From assembly GCA_027382625.1 (NCBI GenBank), contig JAJKFJ010021522.1, positions 1 through 64,000 of the forward strand: DNA of 64,000 nucleotides. Direction: 5' to 3'. The notes under the pieces were generated by a model. That model saw only the letters and a list, made by a program, of their open reading frames with translations. It was not told the origin of the DNA and did no database searches. Position 1 is the stretch's first letter. Each line of letters begins with the position of its first letter. Shown here piece after piece: positions 1 through 10,789 of the stretch. The position numbers and the translations under genes are program-made. The stretch comes from Tetmemena sp. SeJ-2015 (lineage: Eukaryota; Ciliophora; Spirotrichea; Sporadotrichida; Oxytrichidae).

Positions 1-2
1 TG

Positions 3-500
3 ATTAAAAGCACAACAAAGAAATATTTCATATTCATTTAGAGGTTCTAAATTATTAAAGTTCGTAGTTATGATAGTCGCATCCAAGGAGGCAGAATTAT
101 TTTATTTACAAATGTGATAATTTTAAAATGCAAAAGAATGATTTCTAAATTGCAGTCTGAGCATATTTAAGATGATCCTTTAGTAAAATCAGATGAACTT
201 ACTCTTCAATTAAAAAGAAATCTGAATCCTATTATAGAGCAATACTCTGCAGGCCATAAAAAAGGATTTTATAACGCAGCAAGAATGATATCAAAATAAA
301 AATCTTATATCGTATTATGGTTAATGCTGTATCGTATAGACAGGAATGACTTCTTAGATAAAATACTTTAGAAATCTACACCTAATAAATACACGAGTAA
401 ATACTCTGCTCAACAAAGACTCAATTTCGACTATGAAGGCCCTCTAAATCTGGATTAGGATTAAGATGGTGTAGAGGTGCTTTCTCTTATTTAGAGTTGA
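3..500 (+). CDS. Hypothetical protein, 3' part
   Basis: An open frame of about 165 codons runs in from the left edge and ends at TGA 498-500. It crosses several TAA/TAG codons, read as Gln. The product is polar, rich in Lys, Gln, Asp and Ser, and has no motif I recognise. The first 40 codons include a basic, hydrophobic stretch (RIQGGRIILF near codon 28), and the end is acidic (NLDQDQDGVEV). The start lies outside the window, or ATG 138 could be used. No membrane segment or signal peptide is visible. An unresolved intron or IES near position 110-140 is possible because the sequence there is more AT-rich. Coding is inferred from frame length and composition only. Confidence 0.5.
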
Positions 501-850
501 TTTAGGCTCGAAATTTATGTGAAATAAATATAAAGCAACATTATTTATTTATAGACAAATTGTCATTTAAAACATTTAATCTCAATATTGTGTGGACGGG
601 AGAAAAAAAATTTTTTGAGTTTTTAAAAATTTTTATAATTTTCTTTTCCTCCTCATTAAATAAAAAATGGGCTCTTTTTTGGGGTTTGGCTTTTCTCTCC
701 CTATTTTTTTTTAAAGTCTTAGAAATTGTATTATTTCTTTTCAAATTTTAAATTTTTTAAAAACCACAATAAAAGTTTTTGGCCCAAGAGTATTTTTAAA
801 AGGGGAAAAAATTTCCTTAAAAAGGTAAAAAAAAAATACTTTCCCTTTTA
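501..850. other. AT-rich spacer with swollen homopolymers
   Basis: This stretch is almost wholly A and T with runs of 6-10 identical bases and a few G or C clumps. Apparent short frames on both strands are low-complexity Phe/Lys strings and are not believed. It separates the TGA of the first gene from the AP endonuclease gene and may hold the latter's promoter and start codon. The homopolymer pattern resembles the poor-quality block at 18.3-19.0 kb. Confidence 0.5.
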
Positions 851-2514
851 TTGAAAGGAAAGGAAAAAAAAATTATAAAAAAAGTGGAAACTGATAATAA
901 GAGAAATAAAAAAGCCGAACAAAAGCAACTGGACGTATTTTTTAAAAATGGAAAGCAAAATGCGCAAGCTGTTTCCTAAGATGAGGAGGTCAAGCAGCCT
1001 TTTCCTAAAAAGGCAGATGGAGCTGCTATCAAAAAGTTTTAAGGCCAAGCTAATGAGAATAATTATAGATTAATTGTAAGTTTTTGTGAGTAAATGATAA
1101 CAAACCTCTGACTATTTGGCACTGGAACGTAAATGGAATTAGATCTGTCCTTAATTCTGGCAAATTCAAAGAGTTTTGTGAAAAGGGTAAGTCAAGAGTC
1201 GCCTATTTATCTAAAGATATAAGTTATATATCTGATCAGATCGGAAACCCCTCTTGATCAATATTTTTTCTCTGGTCAGTACTAGTTCGATAAACTAGTC
1301 GAGACAGATATTGGCCAACAAAATATCAATAGCGAGTTGTAGACCATAATTATACAACTGCTCACTCAGAGCCTTAGATCTAATGGCCCTATATTCCAAT
1401 TCAAATACTAATGATTTTCTATTAGCAAAACCAGCAGTACTTTGCCTGAATGAGACAAAAATTGATGAGCAGTCTTTGCTGAAGGACAACATTATTGGAT
1501 AATTAGATAAGTGGTTCCCCAAGAATAATCAATATTGGAACTGCTGTAAGATCAAGAAGGGGTATGCAGGTACTGCTATTCTAGTCAACCCTGCTCTTGG
1601 GATTTCTCCCCCAGTCAAAGTTATCATCCTATATCGATATATTCACTTATACTAGTTAGCTATGACATAGGAATTAAGAAGCATGATTAAGAGGGGAGGT
1701 CAGTAACAGCTGAGTTTGACACTTTCAACTTGGTTGCTACATACGTGCCGAACGCTGGCGTGATGGGGTTAGATAGGCTTAAGTACAGAGTGGAAGAGTG
1801 GGACGTGGACTATCATTTATTATATATTTATCACGACTACTTGAAGACCTTAGAGTAGTCCACAGGCAATTTAAGTTTTTTAATCTTGGCAAGCCGGTGA
1901 TCTGGTGTGGAGACTTGAATGTCGCACATCACCCAATTGATATCTACAATCCCAAAGGAAAGGAAAAGAGTGCTGGATTCACAGCCGCTGAGAGAAATTC
2001 TTTCGGTGCATTCCTCACCAACAGGGAGTTCGTTGACTCATACAGACAACTCAATCCTAACACTGTCAAGTTCATTAAAGTTTATTAATATAAATTATTG
2101 CTCTTAGTTCAGTTACTGGAATTTGAGAAATGGAGCTAGACAAAGAATTTTTATTATGAGAAAATAAATATCGTATTTTAGATAAGAAATGAAGGATGGA
2201 GGCTAGACTACTTCGTGGTGAGCAAACCCTTAATGAAGGCAGTGACCGCATCTGAAATAAACGACGAGTATCATGGCTCTGATCACTGCCCTCTCTCATT
2301 GACTTTTGTTCCACAGCCAATTGCGATCGATAAAGCTTAAAAAGGAGTGGCCCCTCAAGTTTAAATATTTTATTTTAAAGTCTAATAGATTATTCCTCAA
2401 TAAATTCAGCCAGTGTCAAAATAAATGATTCAATCAAAAGCTACAGTCGTTACTTAAGAGGCTCCTAAAGCTCCAACTCCTAAGAAGGAAAGAGTCAAAG
2501 GATTAGTAGATTGA
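851..2514 (+). CDS. AP endonuclease, ExoIII/APE1 family, with N-terminal PIP box
   Basis: This is a DNA base-excision repair nuclease that cuts the backbone 5' of abasic sites in the nucleus. After removing six inserts and one intron, the frame gives the family motifs in order: [21 protein letters not shown] (metal-binding Glu), [28 protein letters not shown] (Asp/Asn active site), [19 protein letters not shown] and GSDHCP (catalytic Asp-His). TAA/TAG occur as Gln inside, and the frame stops at TGA 2512-2514. The N-terminal extension contains QKQLDVFF, an exact match to the PCNA-interacting pattern QxxLxxFF; such a motif fits a replication-linked repair role. The start codon is not resolved: no ATG is in frame just upstream of codon GTG 884, so an IES or a poor base call probably hides it. 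The last 60 codons are a Lys/Gln/Pro tail. Family assignment is firm; the exact N-terminus is not. Confidence 0.9.
1076..1093. other. IES candidate, pointer GTAA
   Basis: GTAA at 1076-1079 and 1090-1093. Removing 14 bp restores the frame into [11 protein letters not shown], the first conserved block of the AP endonuclease. It begins like a splice donor but has no workable AG acceptor, so an IES fits better. It is very short, hence lower confidence. Confidence 0.5.
1187..1425 (+). other. Intron of AP endonuclease gene (may contain an IES)
   Basis: It starts GTAAGTC and ends CTATTAG, with a branch-like CTAAT 20 nt before the acceptor. Splicing joins phase 1 to give [16 protein letters not shown]. 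At 239 nt it is much longer than the other introns here (about 30-100 nt). It also holds an inverted ACTAGT pair near 1290, so an IES nested inside the intron is plausible. Confidence 0.7.
1619..1658. other. IES, pointer AGTTA
   Basis: AGTTA at 1619-1623 and 1654-1658. Removing 35 bp joins PPVK to [15 protein letters not shown], matching the APE1 order of motifs. The insert is AT-rich and shifts the frame if kept. Confidence 0.88.
1808..1839. other. IES, pointer GACTA
   Basis: GACTA at 1808-1812 and 1835-1839. Removing 27 bp joins EEWDVD to YLKTLEQ. The insert is nearly pure A/T and in frame, so the evidence is the pointer plus loss of an AT-rich stretch foreign to the family. Confidence 0.82.
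1865..1892. other. IES, pointer GGCAA
   Basis: GGCAA at 1865-1869 and 1888-1892. Removing 23 bp restores the frame from EQSTG into [13 protein letters not shown], the catalytic block of the nuclease. Confidence 0.9.
2069..2111. other. IES, pointer AGTTCA
   Basis: AGTTCA at 2069-2074 and 2106-2111. Removing 37 bp restores the frame from NPNTVK into [12 protein letters not shown], aligned with the family's TFW block. Confidence 0.9.
2143..2188. other. IES, pointer AAGAA
   Basis: AAGAA at 2143-2147 and 2184-2188. Removing 41 bp restores the frame from GARQR into [12 protein letters not shown]. It lies only 32 bp after the previous IES, leaving a very short coding segment between them. Confidence 0.9.
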
Positions 2515-2693
2515 AAACTTATGAATATCTAGACTTTCACATTCAAGTTCTTGAAAAGATTAAGGTATTACTTTCTTTCATTTTAAAGAAAACTGTGTTG
2601 TAAAGGTGATGAGTGTGTAGTCTTAAATTTGAGTAATTATTGGCTTGATAAGAATGTTAATTGAGTTAACATCTTTGACTAGGATGTGTTGGC
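2515..2693. other. Convergent 3' spacer
   Basis: A short AT-rich gap between the TGA of the AP endonuclease (+) and the TGA of the carboxypeptidase (-). No gene or terminator-like hairpin was seen. Confidence 0.5.
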
Positions 2694-4021
2694 TCACTGC
2701 ATGAAGAGTTGCTCGTGGCTCTGGCCGAGAGTGCCTTGGAGGAAAGTGGCAAGCATGGCGAGGGCGTTCTCAGGCTGGTCCATAGGAACCATGTGACCTG
2801 CGTTGTAAACTCTCAAGAACTTGAGGTTCTGGAATTCCTTGAGTTGACCAGCAACTTGGCCATTCACAGTCCAGTCCTTGTAGGCAGCAGCCTGGAAGGA
2901 TTGTTGACCGCTCCACTCAACGCCGTTGGTCCAGGCCTCACCACCTCTCCAGTTGCAGACGAAGTCCTTGTCTCCAGAGTAGACGAGCACTTGGATGTTC
3001 TTCTCGAGGATGCCGGTAATCTTAACTCCGAGGTTGTTGATCCAGTCACCGAGGAGGTTGGTGTGGACTGCCTGAGAGCACTGAACCCACTCTCTGCCTG
3101 AGACTCCGAGCTTGGCTTGGACCTGAGGGAGGTTGAGGAAAGTGGTGGCATCATTCATGTCGTAGCAGAGAGGAGCCACATCGCACTTCTTTCTGATGTC
3201 GTAGACGTTGAAGGCGGGGTTAAGAGGGTTGCCAAGGATGGAGGACATCAACATTTGGCAGTACTCGAGGGCGAGGAAGCATCAAATAATAAGTTATAGG
3301 ATTATAAGCTGTTTCCACCGTCGATGGTCTGTTGGCATTTCTGGAAGCCAGACTTGAGGATTTCGTATTGAGAGTCGCTGACGAGTTTGTTCTCGTGGGC
3401 GAATTCAGCATACTGAGGGTACTGGAGATAAGGATCAACCCATCCGTTACCGATGGCGAGTCCCTTGAGGTTAAGACCGAGGTCAGTGACGTTGTGGCTG
3501 AGGTAGTATCCAACTGCGGGGATATAGTGGCCGGCATAGCTCTCTCCAGTGATGAAGAAATCTCTGCCCTTGTACTCTGGGTTTTGGAGGAGGAATCCTT
3601 GGATGAATCTATTGAGGTTCTCAGCGATCTCGTCCTCGTTGGTCTCGTAGTGGAAGATGGATGAGCACTTGGAGAAACCAGAGCCGATTGGCTGATCGAC
3701 GTAGATCAAGTTGGAGACTTGGTTCCATGCCTTAGCGTGGGGTGAGAGACTCATGTCATCGTTGATGGTGTAAGGGCCGTTCTCGTAGAAGATGGCGAGC
3801 TCTGAAGAGCAGCCAGGGCCACCGGTGAGCCACATGACGAGGGGATCGGTGGATGGGGTTTGCTTTGACTTGAAAAGCCAGTAGAACATGTCGTCGTTGT
3901 TCTGCATGGGGATGAGTCCAGTCTCATACTCCTCGTCGAGGAAGAGAGGGTCCTTCTTTGCGAAGGCAGGAGCAATGAGTGCAGCGACTGCAAGTGAAAT
4001 GCAGAGGATATGCTTTTGCAT
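2694..4021 (-). CDS. Secreted/lysosomal serine carboxypeptidase (peptidase family S10)
   Basis: It removes C-terminal residues from peptides in lysosome-like vacuoles or after secretion. The start ATG at 4021 opens a typical signal peptide: MQK, a hydrophobic run of about 15 residues, then AFA before KKDP. The S10 blocks follow: MWLTGGPGCSS (oxyanion region), IYVDQPIGSGFS, ITGESYAGHYIP (catalytic Ser), IGNGWVDP, VLVYSGDKDFVCN (catalytic Asp) and VYNAGHMVPMDQP (catalytic His). The stop is TGA at 2694-2696. The gene is about 430 residues, normal for the family. One IES at 3277-3309 breaks the frame; removing it gives GGNSFLALEYCQ. Codon choice is markedly GC-richer (CTC, AAG, GGC) than in neighbouring genes, which suggests high expression. 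Confidence 0.96.
3277..3309. other. IES, pointer AAGC
   Basis: AAGC at 3277-3280 and 3306-3309 (GCTT on the coding strand). The 29-bp unit is AT-rich inside GC-rich coding DNA. Removing it joins the two carboxypeptidase halves in frame at GGNS|FLALEYC. Confidence 0.93.
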
Positions 4022-4243
4022 ATTTAGAGAAACTTAATTATTATTATTATAATTACGAGGTAGCTGGATCTATGTTAATTAACTGAGCTGAGTAAACTAT
4101 GGTCAAGGGAATCAGCTTATAATACTACTTAGATAATTCAGATAAATGTTACTTGCTTTGAGTTATTACTCTCTGATGAGGTTAAATCATGTGCTATTTT
4201 TATTATCTAAATTATAAATAAGGTTTGGAAATTTCTGAATAAG
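4022..4243. promoter_or_regulatory. Divergent promoter region
   Basis: A 222-bp AT-rich gap between two divergent ATGs: the carboxypeptidase (-, 4021) and the SERF-like gene (+, 4244). By position it must hold the 5' ends of both, unless they sit on different macronuclear chromosomes. No defined promoter element is recognisable, as is usual for ciliates. Confidence 0.4.
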
Positions 4244-4766
4244 ATGACTCGGGGCAACTAGCGTGACATAGATCGAGAAAGAGCTCGCAGGAGGAATGAG
4301 AAGAACGAAAAGGGAAAAACTGAGGACTTTATTCAAATAAATTGATTGCCTTATTAAGAGCAGATATAATGATTGACTTGGGAAAAAAGAAGCTGACGGA
4401 TGCAGAGATTAATGCGAGAAAAGCAGAAGAAGGCTGAAGAGAAAAGACTGAAGGAAGAGCAGGAAAAGATTCAGGCTGAACTAATTAAGAATGCTCAGAA
4501 GTTCGCACAAATGAAGAATCAGTACTCCTGCTGAAGATGATGAGTAGTAGGATAATAGTGCAGATCATAATCAAGTAGAGGATTAAATTCATAACCATTA
4601 TCAATTTGCTGAATTTAAATAGGAGAGCAAAGGTGAGGAGTAAGAAGAAGAAAAAAAGCAATACGAAATTGATGAAGATATTAAAAATAAGGCAAAGCAG
4701 ACAAAGCCACAAGATAACTCAAAAAATCAACAACCCAAGGGAGGCAAGGGGAAAAACAAGAAATGA
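4244..4766 (+). CDS. SERF/4F5-like small basic protein with acidic Lys/Glu tail
   Basis: The N-terminus MTRGNQRDIDRERAR matches the 4F5/SERF signature (MTRGNQRE...), and LTDAEINARK resembles the family's later block. SERF proteins are small, disordered and highly charged; they bind RNA and influence protein aggregation. Here the frame then continues as a helical KKAEEKRLKEEQ region and an acidic Gln-rich tail ending KGGKGKNKK and TGA 4764-4766. An IES with pointer GACTT (4325-4379) must be removed. Two further frame shifts remain unresolved: one at an A4 run near 4416, the other near 4505-4520. They could be base-call errors or small IESs. The long tail is not typical of SERF, so only the N-terminal assignment is supported. 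Confidence 0.6.
4325..4379. other. IES, pointer GACTT
   Basis: GACTT at 4325-4329 and 4375-4379. Removing 50 bp joins NEKGKTED to LGKKKLTDAEINAR and removes a TGA in the insert. Confidence 0.78.
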
Positions 4767-5038
4767 AATAGAGCAAATCCTAATCTAGTCTTTCTTTGAA
4801 ACTTTATATGTAGAGATAATGATGATTAGCAAGTCATTTCCTTTGATAAGGTTGCATAAGAGAGGCTTACTATCAATTTCAATTAGAGTATTTTTCAAAT
4901 CTATATATGTTATTTTGGAATTAAAAAAGATAAATAACTTCCTTCTTATCAAACATTATTAACTAATTTGCTTAATAAATTCAGACAGAAATAAATGATT
5001 TTAGTCTCTCTTCTCTGAGAGAGAATTGATATTGGGAA
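4767..5038. other. AT-rich convergent spacer
   Basis: No coding frame is believed here. It separates the TGA of the SERF-like gene from the TGA of the long minus-strand gene. Confidence 0.45.
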
Positions 5039-8000
5039 TCAGTCCATTAGCTCTTCCTCTTCATCATCATAAATTGTTCTATTCCTTCTGAGAGCATCCA
5101 CTTAATTTACTTCATTGTTTTCCCTCCCTATATTTATATGCTTGATATATTTGCGAGAAGTTCTTAAGTGTATGGATGATTTTCGTACTTCTGATAGAAC
5201 AATAGCATCATGGATTCGATGTTAGAAAACTAGTACTAGACTACACTCTCATCCAAAAGCTAGTGCAAGTGCTCAATCTGCTGGTGATGCAAGTCCAACG
5301 CGTAATCTAAGATCATTCATTAAATTTAAAGTTTTTAATTTAAGAAGCGCTAGTTTGTAAAGTCATGGAATTGGAATTAGCTCTTGAGGTAATGATCAAT
5401 CTCCCTTATCATTTAAGTAATTTTGGTATAAATTTATTTGTATATTTGGCTTGTGTCATATTCTGGATGAAATTTGGAGCATTCATCCAAGTGTAGCTAC
5501 ATCTCTTGCTCAGAAGTTTCTTAGAAATCACATACTACTTGCTCTCTTTGTGAAATTACATCATCTTGCATCTCATCAAAATAAATCATAAAACTTATGT
5601 GAGTTGTCTCTCATAATTAATTGTTGTAAACAATTGTTTAACTCATCAATTCTCATATTGATGATAGCTTTATGAAGCAACGCAAGCTCATTTTAAAATA
5701 AAAATTGCAAACGATTTAAGAAGCTTCTATTCCACCTAAGACTGGTCAGGCCGCAAATTACTAAACAAAGTGGATAGTTCCTCTATCGATCCCCATTCAC
5801 CAAATCCAAGCCACTTCACATGGAATTTAGTTTTAAGGATATCATTTCTGTTGTAGCTCACCACATGTGTAATATCCTCTAACAAAATATTCCCTATTAA
5901 AATACTTTAAGGTATTCATTTCGGATTTAGGGCTTCACGCGACTCAAGAAGTTTATAAATAATCCTCAAAACTAACACATTGAATTTATTGTCAGGTAAA
6001 TCAATTAAAATCAAAATAAATTGTCAAAATATAATGATACAGTTTGCAATAAAATTAAATGCATTACTCATTCTCTCTTCTCTCAGTATAAAATAGAGAG
6101 CAGCCTTATTCTATCTAGTACCTCTCTAAGATTGCTATTAAACTTGCCTACTCTTTTTATCTTCTACTGTAGATGAGGATTAAGTTTCCATTGATTTTCT
6201 TGATTGCTACTAAGCCTCACTCTCCAACTATTGTTGAAGTCTTTCATATAAACTTAAAATATTAAGTTCTTTTTAAAGTGGTTAAAATAAATTATTTAAT
6301 TCTAATTTTGCCTCGCTTTTAAGAAGGAGGAAGATGCTTGATATATTAATTCCTTCAGTAATGAAATTAGACTAAATTTATCCTCTATGTTCCAGAGGGC
6401 TTACTCTTATGTGTAGTTAAGGTATTCATTTCATCTATAAAAAATCCTTTTTGAAAGAAGTTCTATTAGCCAGCGTTTATTCTGTTTAGAGTTGCTTCTA
6501 GTGCAACATTGACCTCTGCCTTCTTGTAATTATGAACTCGATGATTTTTATCAGCTTATCTCTCCATTGCTTATTCATCATCATCCCCTTCCTCTCTCAT
6601 ACTCAATTCGCAATTTACATTAATCAAATTTATGATACTCACGTCCACATCTCTCTGCTTAGAATTAGTGCTTGAGTCTGGCGGACTCTGAAAAGCGGGA
6701 GTTGCTATCTAAGAAGAATCAATAATTTAATCTATATTATACATGGTTCAATTTAAAATTTATTAATCATGCATTTCCTCTAAACTGAATCCTTGAAAAA
6801 TCATGCTCTCTTCATTTTAATAACTTGATGCGCGACTGATACCGAATTGAGGGGTATCCTATTGGCCTCTAGGATTAATATAAAAAATTATTTATGGATC
6901 AGATGTTCTCTTTTCAGTGGATTTATGTGGCTTTTTCTAACTTATCAGACTTTGGGATTATTGCAATTAGCTCCTTCTTTTCATTTTGTTTGACTATTTT
7001 GTTTTATATTTTAAATTCCAAAATAATTAGCAGATGAGATAAAATTCCTTTCTAAAGATAATAAAATTAAATATATCAATGCATGCTTGCTTGGTTCCTT
7101 AGTCAATATTTTTGGAGGAAATTCTGTTTCTTTTACCTTATTTGATTTATTAGAACATCGAATTCTTTCTTTATTATTTTAGAGGAAGCAGCTTCGGAAG
7201 TTGCGGAGAGAGGAGTTTCAATTGTTCTTTACTGTGAAGATCCAAAGATTAGTTAGTCCACTAAATCAAAGTCAAGCTTTGAGATGTATTGGCTTTCACT
7301 TATTATAAAAATATTATTGCAGATTCGCAAGACTATTTCTAAGGCTATTTTTAGTTATAGTTGCTGTGTATGTTCTCTTTGTTATGAGCGAGGAATTAAT
7401 TTGGAATACTGCAATCAGTATAACCTTAAATTTCTTTCATCTCTACTTAAATACTATTTTTAAGGCTCGATATAAAGTGATGTTGATAATTTTGAGAATT
7501 TTAGTCACAAGACTACAAAGGATTACGATCATTGTTAGCTTATAAGTTACCATGTTGTTGAGCAAATTATCTTTTTTAATAACTAGATTCTTTCTGTAAA
7601 GTGACTTGGAAGTTGCTGAGATCCTCGTCTATTCCTTACTAGTAAAGATCAAATATAGTTAGAGAATCTTAATCCTTCTCATCTTCTCTATTATTTATAA
7701 AGATAGACTCTCTACTTCTGGAGTTATGATTACTCTAAATTCTAATTTTCATCTTTTATAGATAAGAAAAAATATGGTTTTAAATAAAAATTGGCTAAAA
7801 ATTATTAAGAAGGAGAGTTAGCATTCTTTATTTTTTTAATTGAAGAGTCACATATTTCCAAATGATCTTATTACTTTTCTTATTAGCAATTGATTGTGCT
7901 AATCTTTCTCTCATTTGAATAATTAACTTCTTTTTGAGGACTTGCTGTTATAACTTTCCCCTCTTCCTCTTATTTTATAATTGAGCAGCTTGTCCTCTTT

Positions 8001-10789
8001 GACAGACTGCTTTCTTCTTTGATAAAGTTTTGGTATCTTTTATAGCTTTTTGACAAGCTAGTAACTAGTGAAGCACCATAAGACTTCTTTTCACTCTCAT
8101 GCTTTCCAAAAGTCATGCTAAATCTTTTATTCTAACTCTCGGTTATTCCTTCATCATACAGAGGTTTCTCATTACTCAGAATCACCTCCTCATTCAAATC
8201 TTAGAGATTTAATAGATCATTACAAATTGTATCTTTTTGCTAGTTATAGTTTTAGAAAAGAGATTATAAAGCTCTTCTCTAAACTTTCTAATATTCTAGG
8301 AATGAATCCAAAAGCCTCTACTTTTGTCTATTATGCTATTGATTATTATCCTCTCTAATTAAATTGATTTCCCTTTCTTTGGTATTTTTATACTCACTTC
8401 TTTAATTTTAAGAGTTCTCTAATTCCTAAACTTTATTTTCCGTTTTATACTTTGTTTGAGGAATCTATTTTTATTGAAGTGTCTTTGCCGAGTTGTTTTC
8501 TTTGTTTTGAGCATTGTATTTATCTTTTATTGTTTATGGATTAATTTTATTCATCATACATGTGCTCTTTCTCTCCTCAAATTTTTTAATTTGATTAGAG
8601 AGTCTTCTCTCTTAAAAATAACTGGAACCCAGAGTTTAAGATTGTTTAATGGGGACTAAATATGCCCCCTTTTTGAAATGATATGTCTTTGGTTTAAAGG
8701 TTATTCAACTCACAGTCCTCATTATTTTCTATGATTTAAAGATAACAGGGATCAGTAGTTCTCTAATTCATCTAATTCGCCAGACCTGAGTCTTCATTAA
8801 GGAGGGTGTTGTAGCAGTTTCTAGACTATTTCTTACTTTGATGGAACATCTTAGATTTAGAGCTGGTACTCTGCAATTTAGATTAAGGACTAAGTGCATC
8901 TTATTCTAAAGTAATTAATAAGAAAAAATAATCTTTAGATGTCAGAATAAATAAGAGTCTAAAGTTTTGTGGGCAACTCACACTCTAGTTTTTCAATCTT
9001 CTATAATCTCGATTGAAGTCTATATTTTATTTATTCATTGCTTGCTGTTTAATCTATTTATAAGACCGTTATTGTTCAAATCCTATTTTTCGGCAAGGAA
9101 TAGTTTGTTTCCATCTAGACTCTTTAGATTATTAATTATTTAGACTTCCAACTCGTTTAGAAGTTAGGATGGTCTGAATTTTGTCTCTAATTAAGGAGCT
9201 TTTAGGTATTTTAGAGAAAGTATCCCTTTCTATTGAGTGTTTTGAGTTTTACCGTTTATAATTGTTGATGTGATCGTTTAATCCCTGGCTGGAATTCAAG
9301 TAGAGAGATAAGTTTCTTCTCTTTTTTGTTTGTTCATTTGAAAAGCTCTAGTTTAATGAGAGACTCCTATTCATCATAACTTCATGATTCTTGGAATCCG
9401 TGATTTGAGTATCCTTATAAGTGAAAGAGTCTTGCATGACTTAGTTGTTGGTTTCATCATTAGCTTCATTTGTAGCATTCGGTTTAAGAATGGAGGTAAT
9501 AAATTTTTAGCTAAAAGATTTGGATCTGTAAGACCTTGCATCTAGTCTTTAATTTACTGCAGCATAGGGCTTATTGTAGCTGAAGGAGCTATTTAGATCA
9601 ATCTTTTAATACGGAGTATTCTTTATGTCTCTCTAATTCTCTTAAGTTTAGAAATTTGAAGACTTATAATACTCAGCAGCGCTCTTTATGCTACGCTATG
9701 TGGTGGTAGTTATTGTCTACATCATCAGCTTTCTGTCAGTTGACTAAGTACAATCATCAATCTGACATCCTCCTGAAGAAAGAGTGTCAAATGCATTCCT
9801 ATTTAAGACCTGCTTATTATAATCGCATGATAGTATCTAACTCTTATCGGGTCTCTAAATGAAATTGGTCCTCTGATAGTTATTAAAAATTATATAAAGT
9901 TAGAGCTCTGAGAATAAGCAATCTGTGGTTTCTACATTTAAGTGCTCTGTCTCTTTATCTCATCGTAGATCTCTTGAGCAGAGGTAAAACTAGAGTGTTA
10001 GCTCCTGTCTTTCCTTTGTGGACTATAGTGGTGATTCTAATGAGAAGCAATAATAAATATAAGTTAATGAGTACTAGGAGTCGAAGATAGATGCCCAAAC
10101 TATTTTAAGTCAATCAAATGCACATCCTTAGATCTAATCTGTTACTATTGCTTTTCTTTCTCTGTTTGTTAATGTTTCTGTAGTATGAGAGATTAGTGAA
10201 AATTTGTTCCATTCATTTCCGAATCAAAAGATGAAGACTGATTTTTATGATTCTCTTTCAATTGGAGTAGCTTTCATCTTAAATCCATCTCTGTTTAAGA
10301 TTGAAAACTTCCTTCTAAAATTTAAATAGAAATATAAAGGTAAATCATTCTTGAATGCCTTGATTTATTCTTGATTCCCCTGTATATGATGAAACACTTG
10401 CTGTCGATTAGTGTGATTATTTTAAGCTATTTCTATTATAGATATAATTTAGAATAAATAATGTCTTGATGCATATCTTATTTTATGACTTTATATCTAG
10501 TATAATTTATATTATGGTTTTCTCAAAAGCATGTAATCATTTATTTGTTAACAGGGTTATATTTTTACTTGAAGTTGAAAAATTTAAATTAAATTACTAG
10601 CAATAAATATGCACACAAATTTATAATATCTTGCTTGTGGCTTCTTACTTGACTTCTTCCTGAGAGATTTAAACTTTTAGAAGAAAGAGAAGAATGCTTG
10701 AAATGGGGCTTTTGATTAACAGATTGATTATCTTTGAGAACATAACCAGTCATGTGGAGACTTTGATATTTGAGAGATGGGTATGCCAT
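5039..10789 (-). CDS. Very long Ser/Asn/Gln-rich protein of unknown function
   Basis: Reading TAA/TAG as Gln, the minus strand is almost continuously open from about 10.43 kb down to TGA 5039-5041, with only a few frame changes. It would encode roughly 1,700 residues. The composition is Ser, Asn, Gln and Lys-rich, with phosphorylation-like stretches (SSTPSTH, RSRES) and no recognised catalytic domain. The last 200 residues look more ordered and partly helical (HQQIEHLHQLLDES, NIESMMLLFYQKYE), then end in an acidic IYDDEEEELMD tail. An exon-like segment beginning ATG 10789 (MAYPSLKYQS) has the same composition and is a candidate N-terminus; about 200 bp of AT-rich DNA separates it from the main frame. 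It could be one gene or two neighbours. IESs at 5129-5152 and 8569-8611 were worked out; others remain. A role as a cytoskeletal or scaffold protein is a guess only. Confidence 0.6.
5129..5152. other. IES, pointer TATATTT
   Basis: TATATTT at 5129-5135 and 5146-5152. Removing 17 bp restores the minus-strand frame from QELLANI into GRENNEVNQVDALRR before the acidic C-terminus. The pointer itself is low complexity. Confidence 0.65.
8569..8611. other. IES, pointer TTCTCTC
   Basis: The seven-base pointer TTCTCTC is at 8569-8575 and 8605-8611. Removing 36 bp deletes the only in-frame TGA of this region and joins QLFLREK to EHMYDEQNQ on the minus strand. Confidence 0.75.

Noticed and set aside
2709..4000. 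Several open frames opposite and overlapping the carboxypeptidase (for example 2709-3101 and 3332-3664 on +)
   Set aside because: They are antisense or shifted shadows of a GC-rich real gene with a full set of S10 motifs.
4404..4435. 8-bp repeat GAGAAAAG in the SERF-like gene as a pointer
   Set aside because: Removal leads straight to a TGA; a one-base error in the A4 run explains the shift better.
8456..8659. Hydrophobic plus-strand frame
   Set aside because: It is a shadow of the Gln/Asn/Lys-rich minus-strand gene, which also explains the composition over many kilobases.
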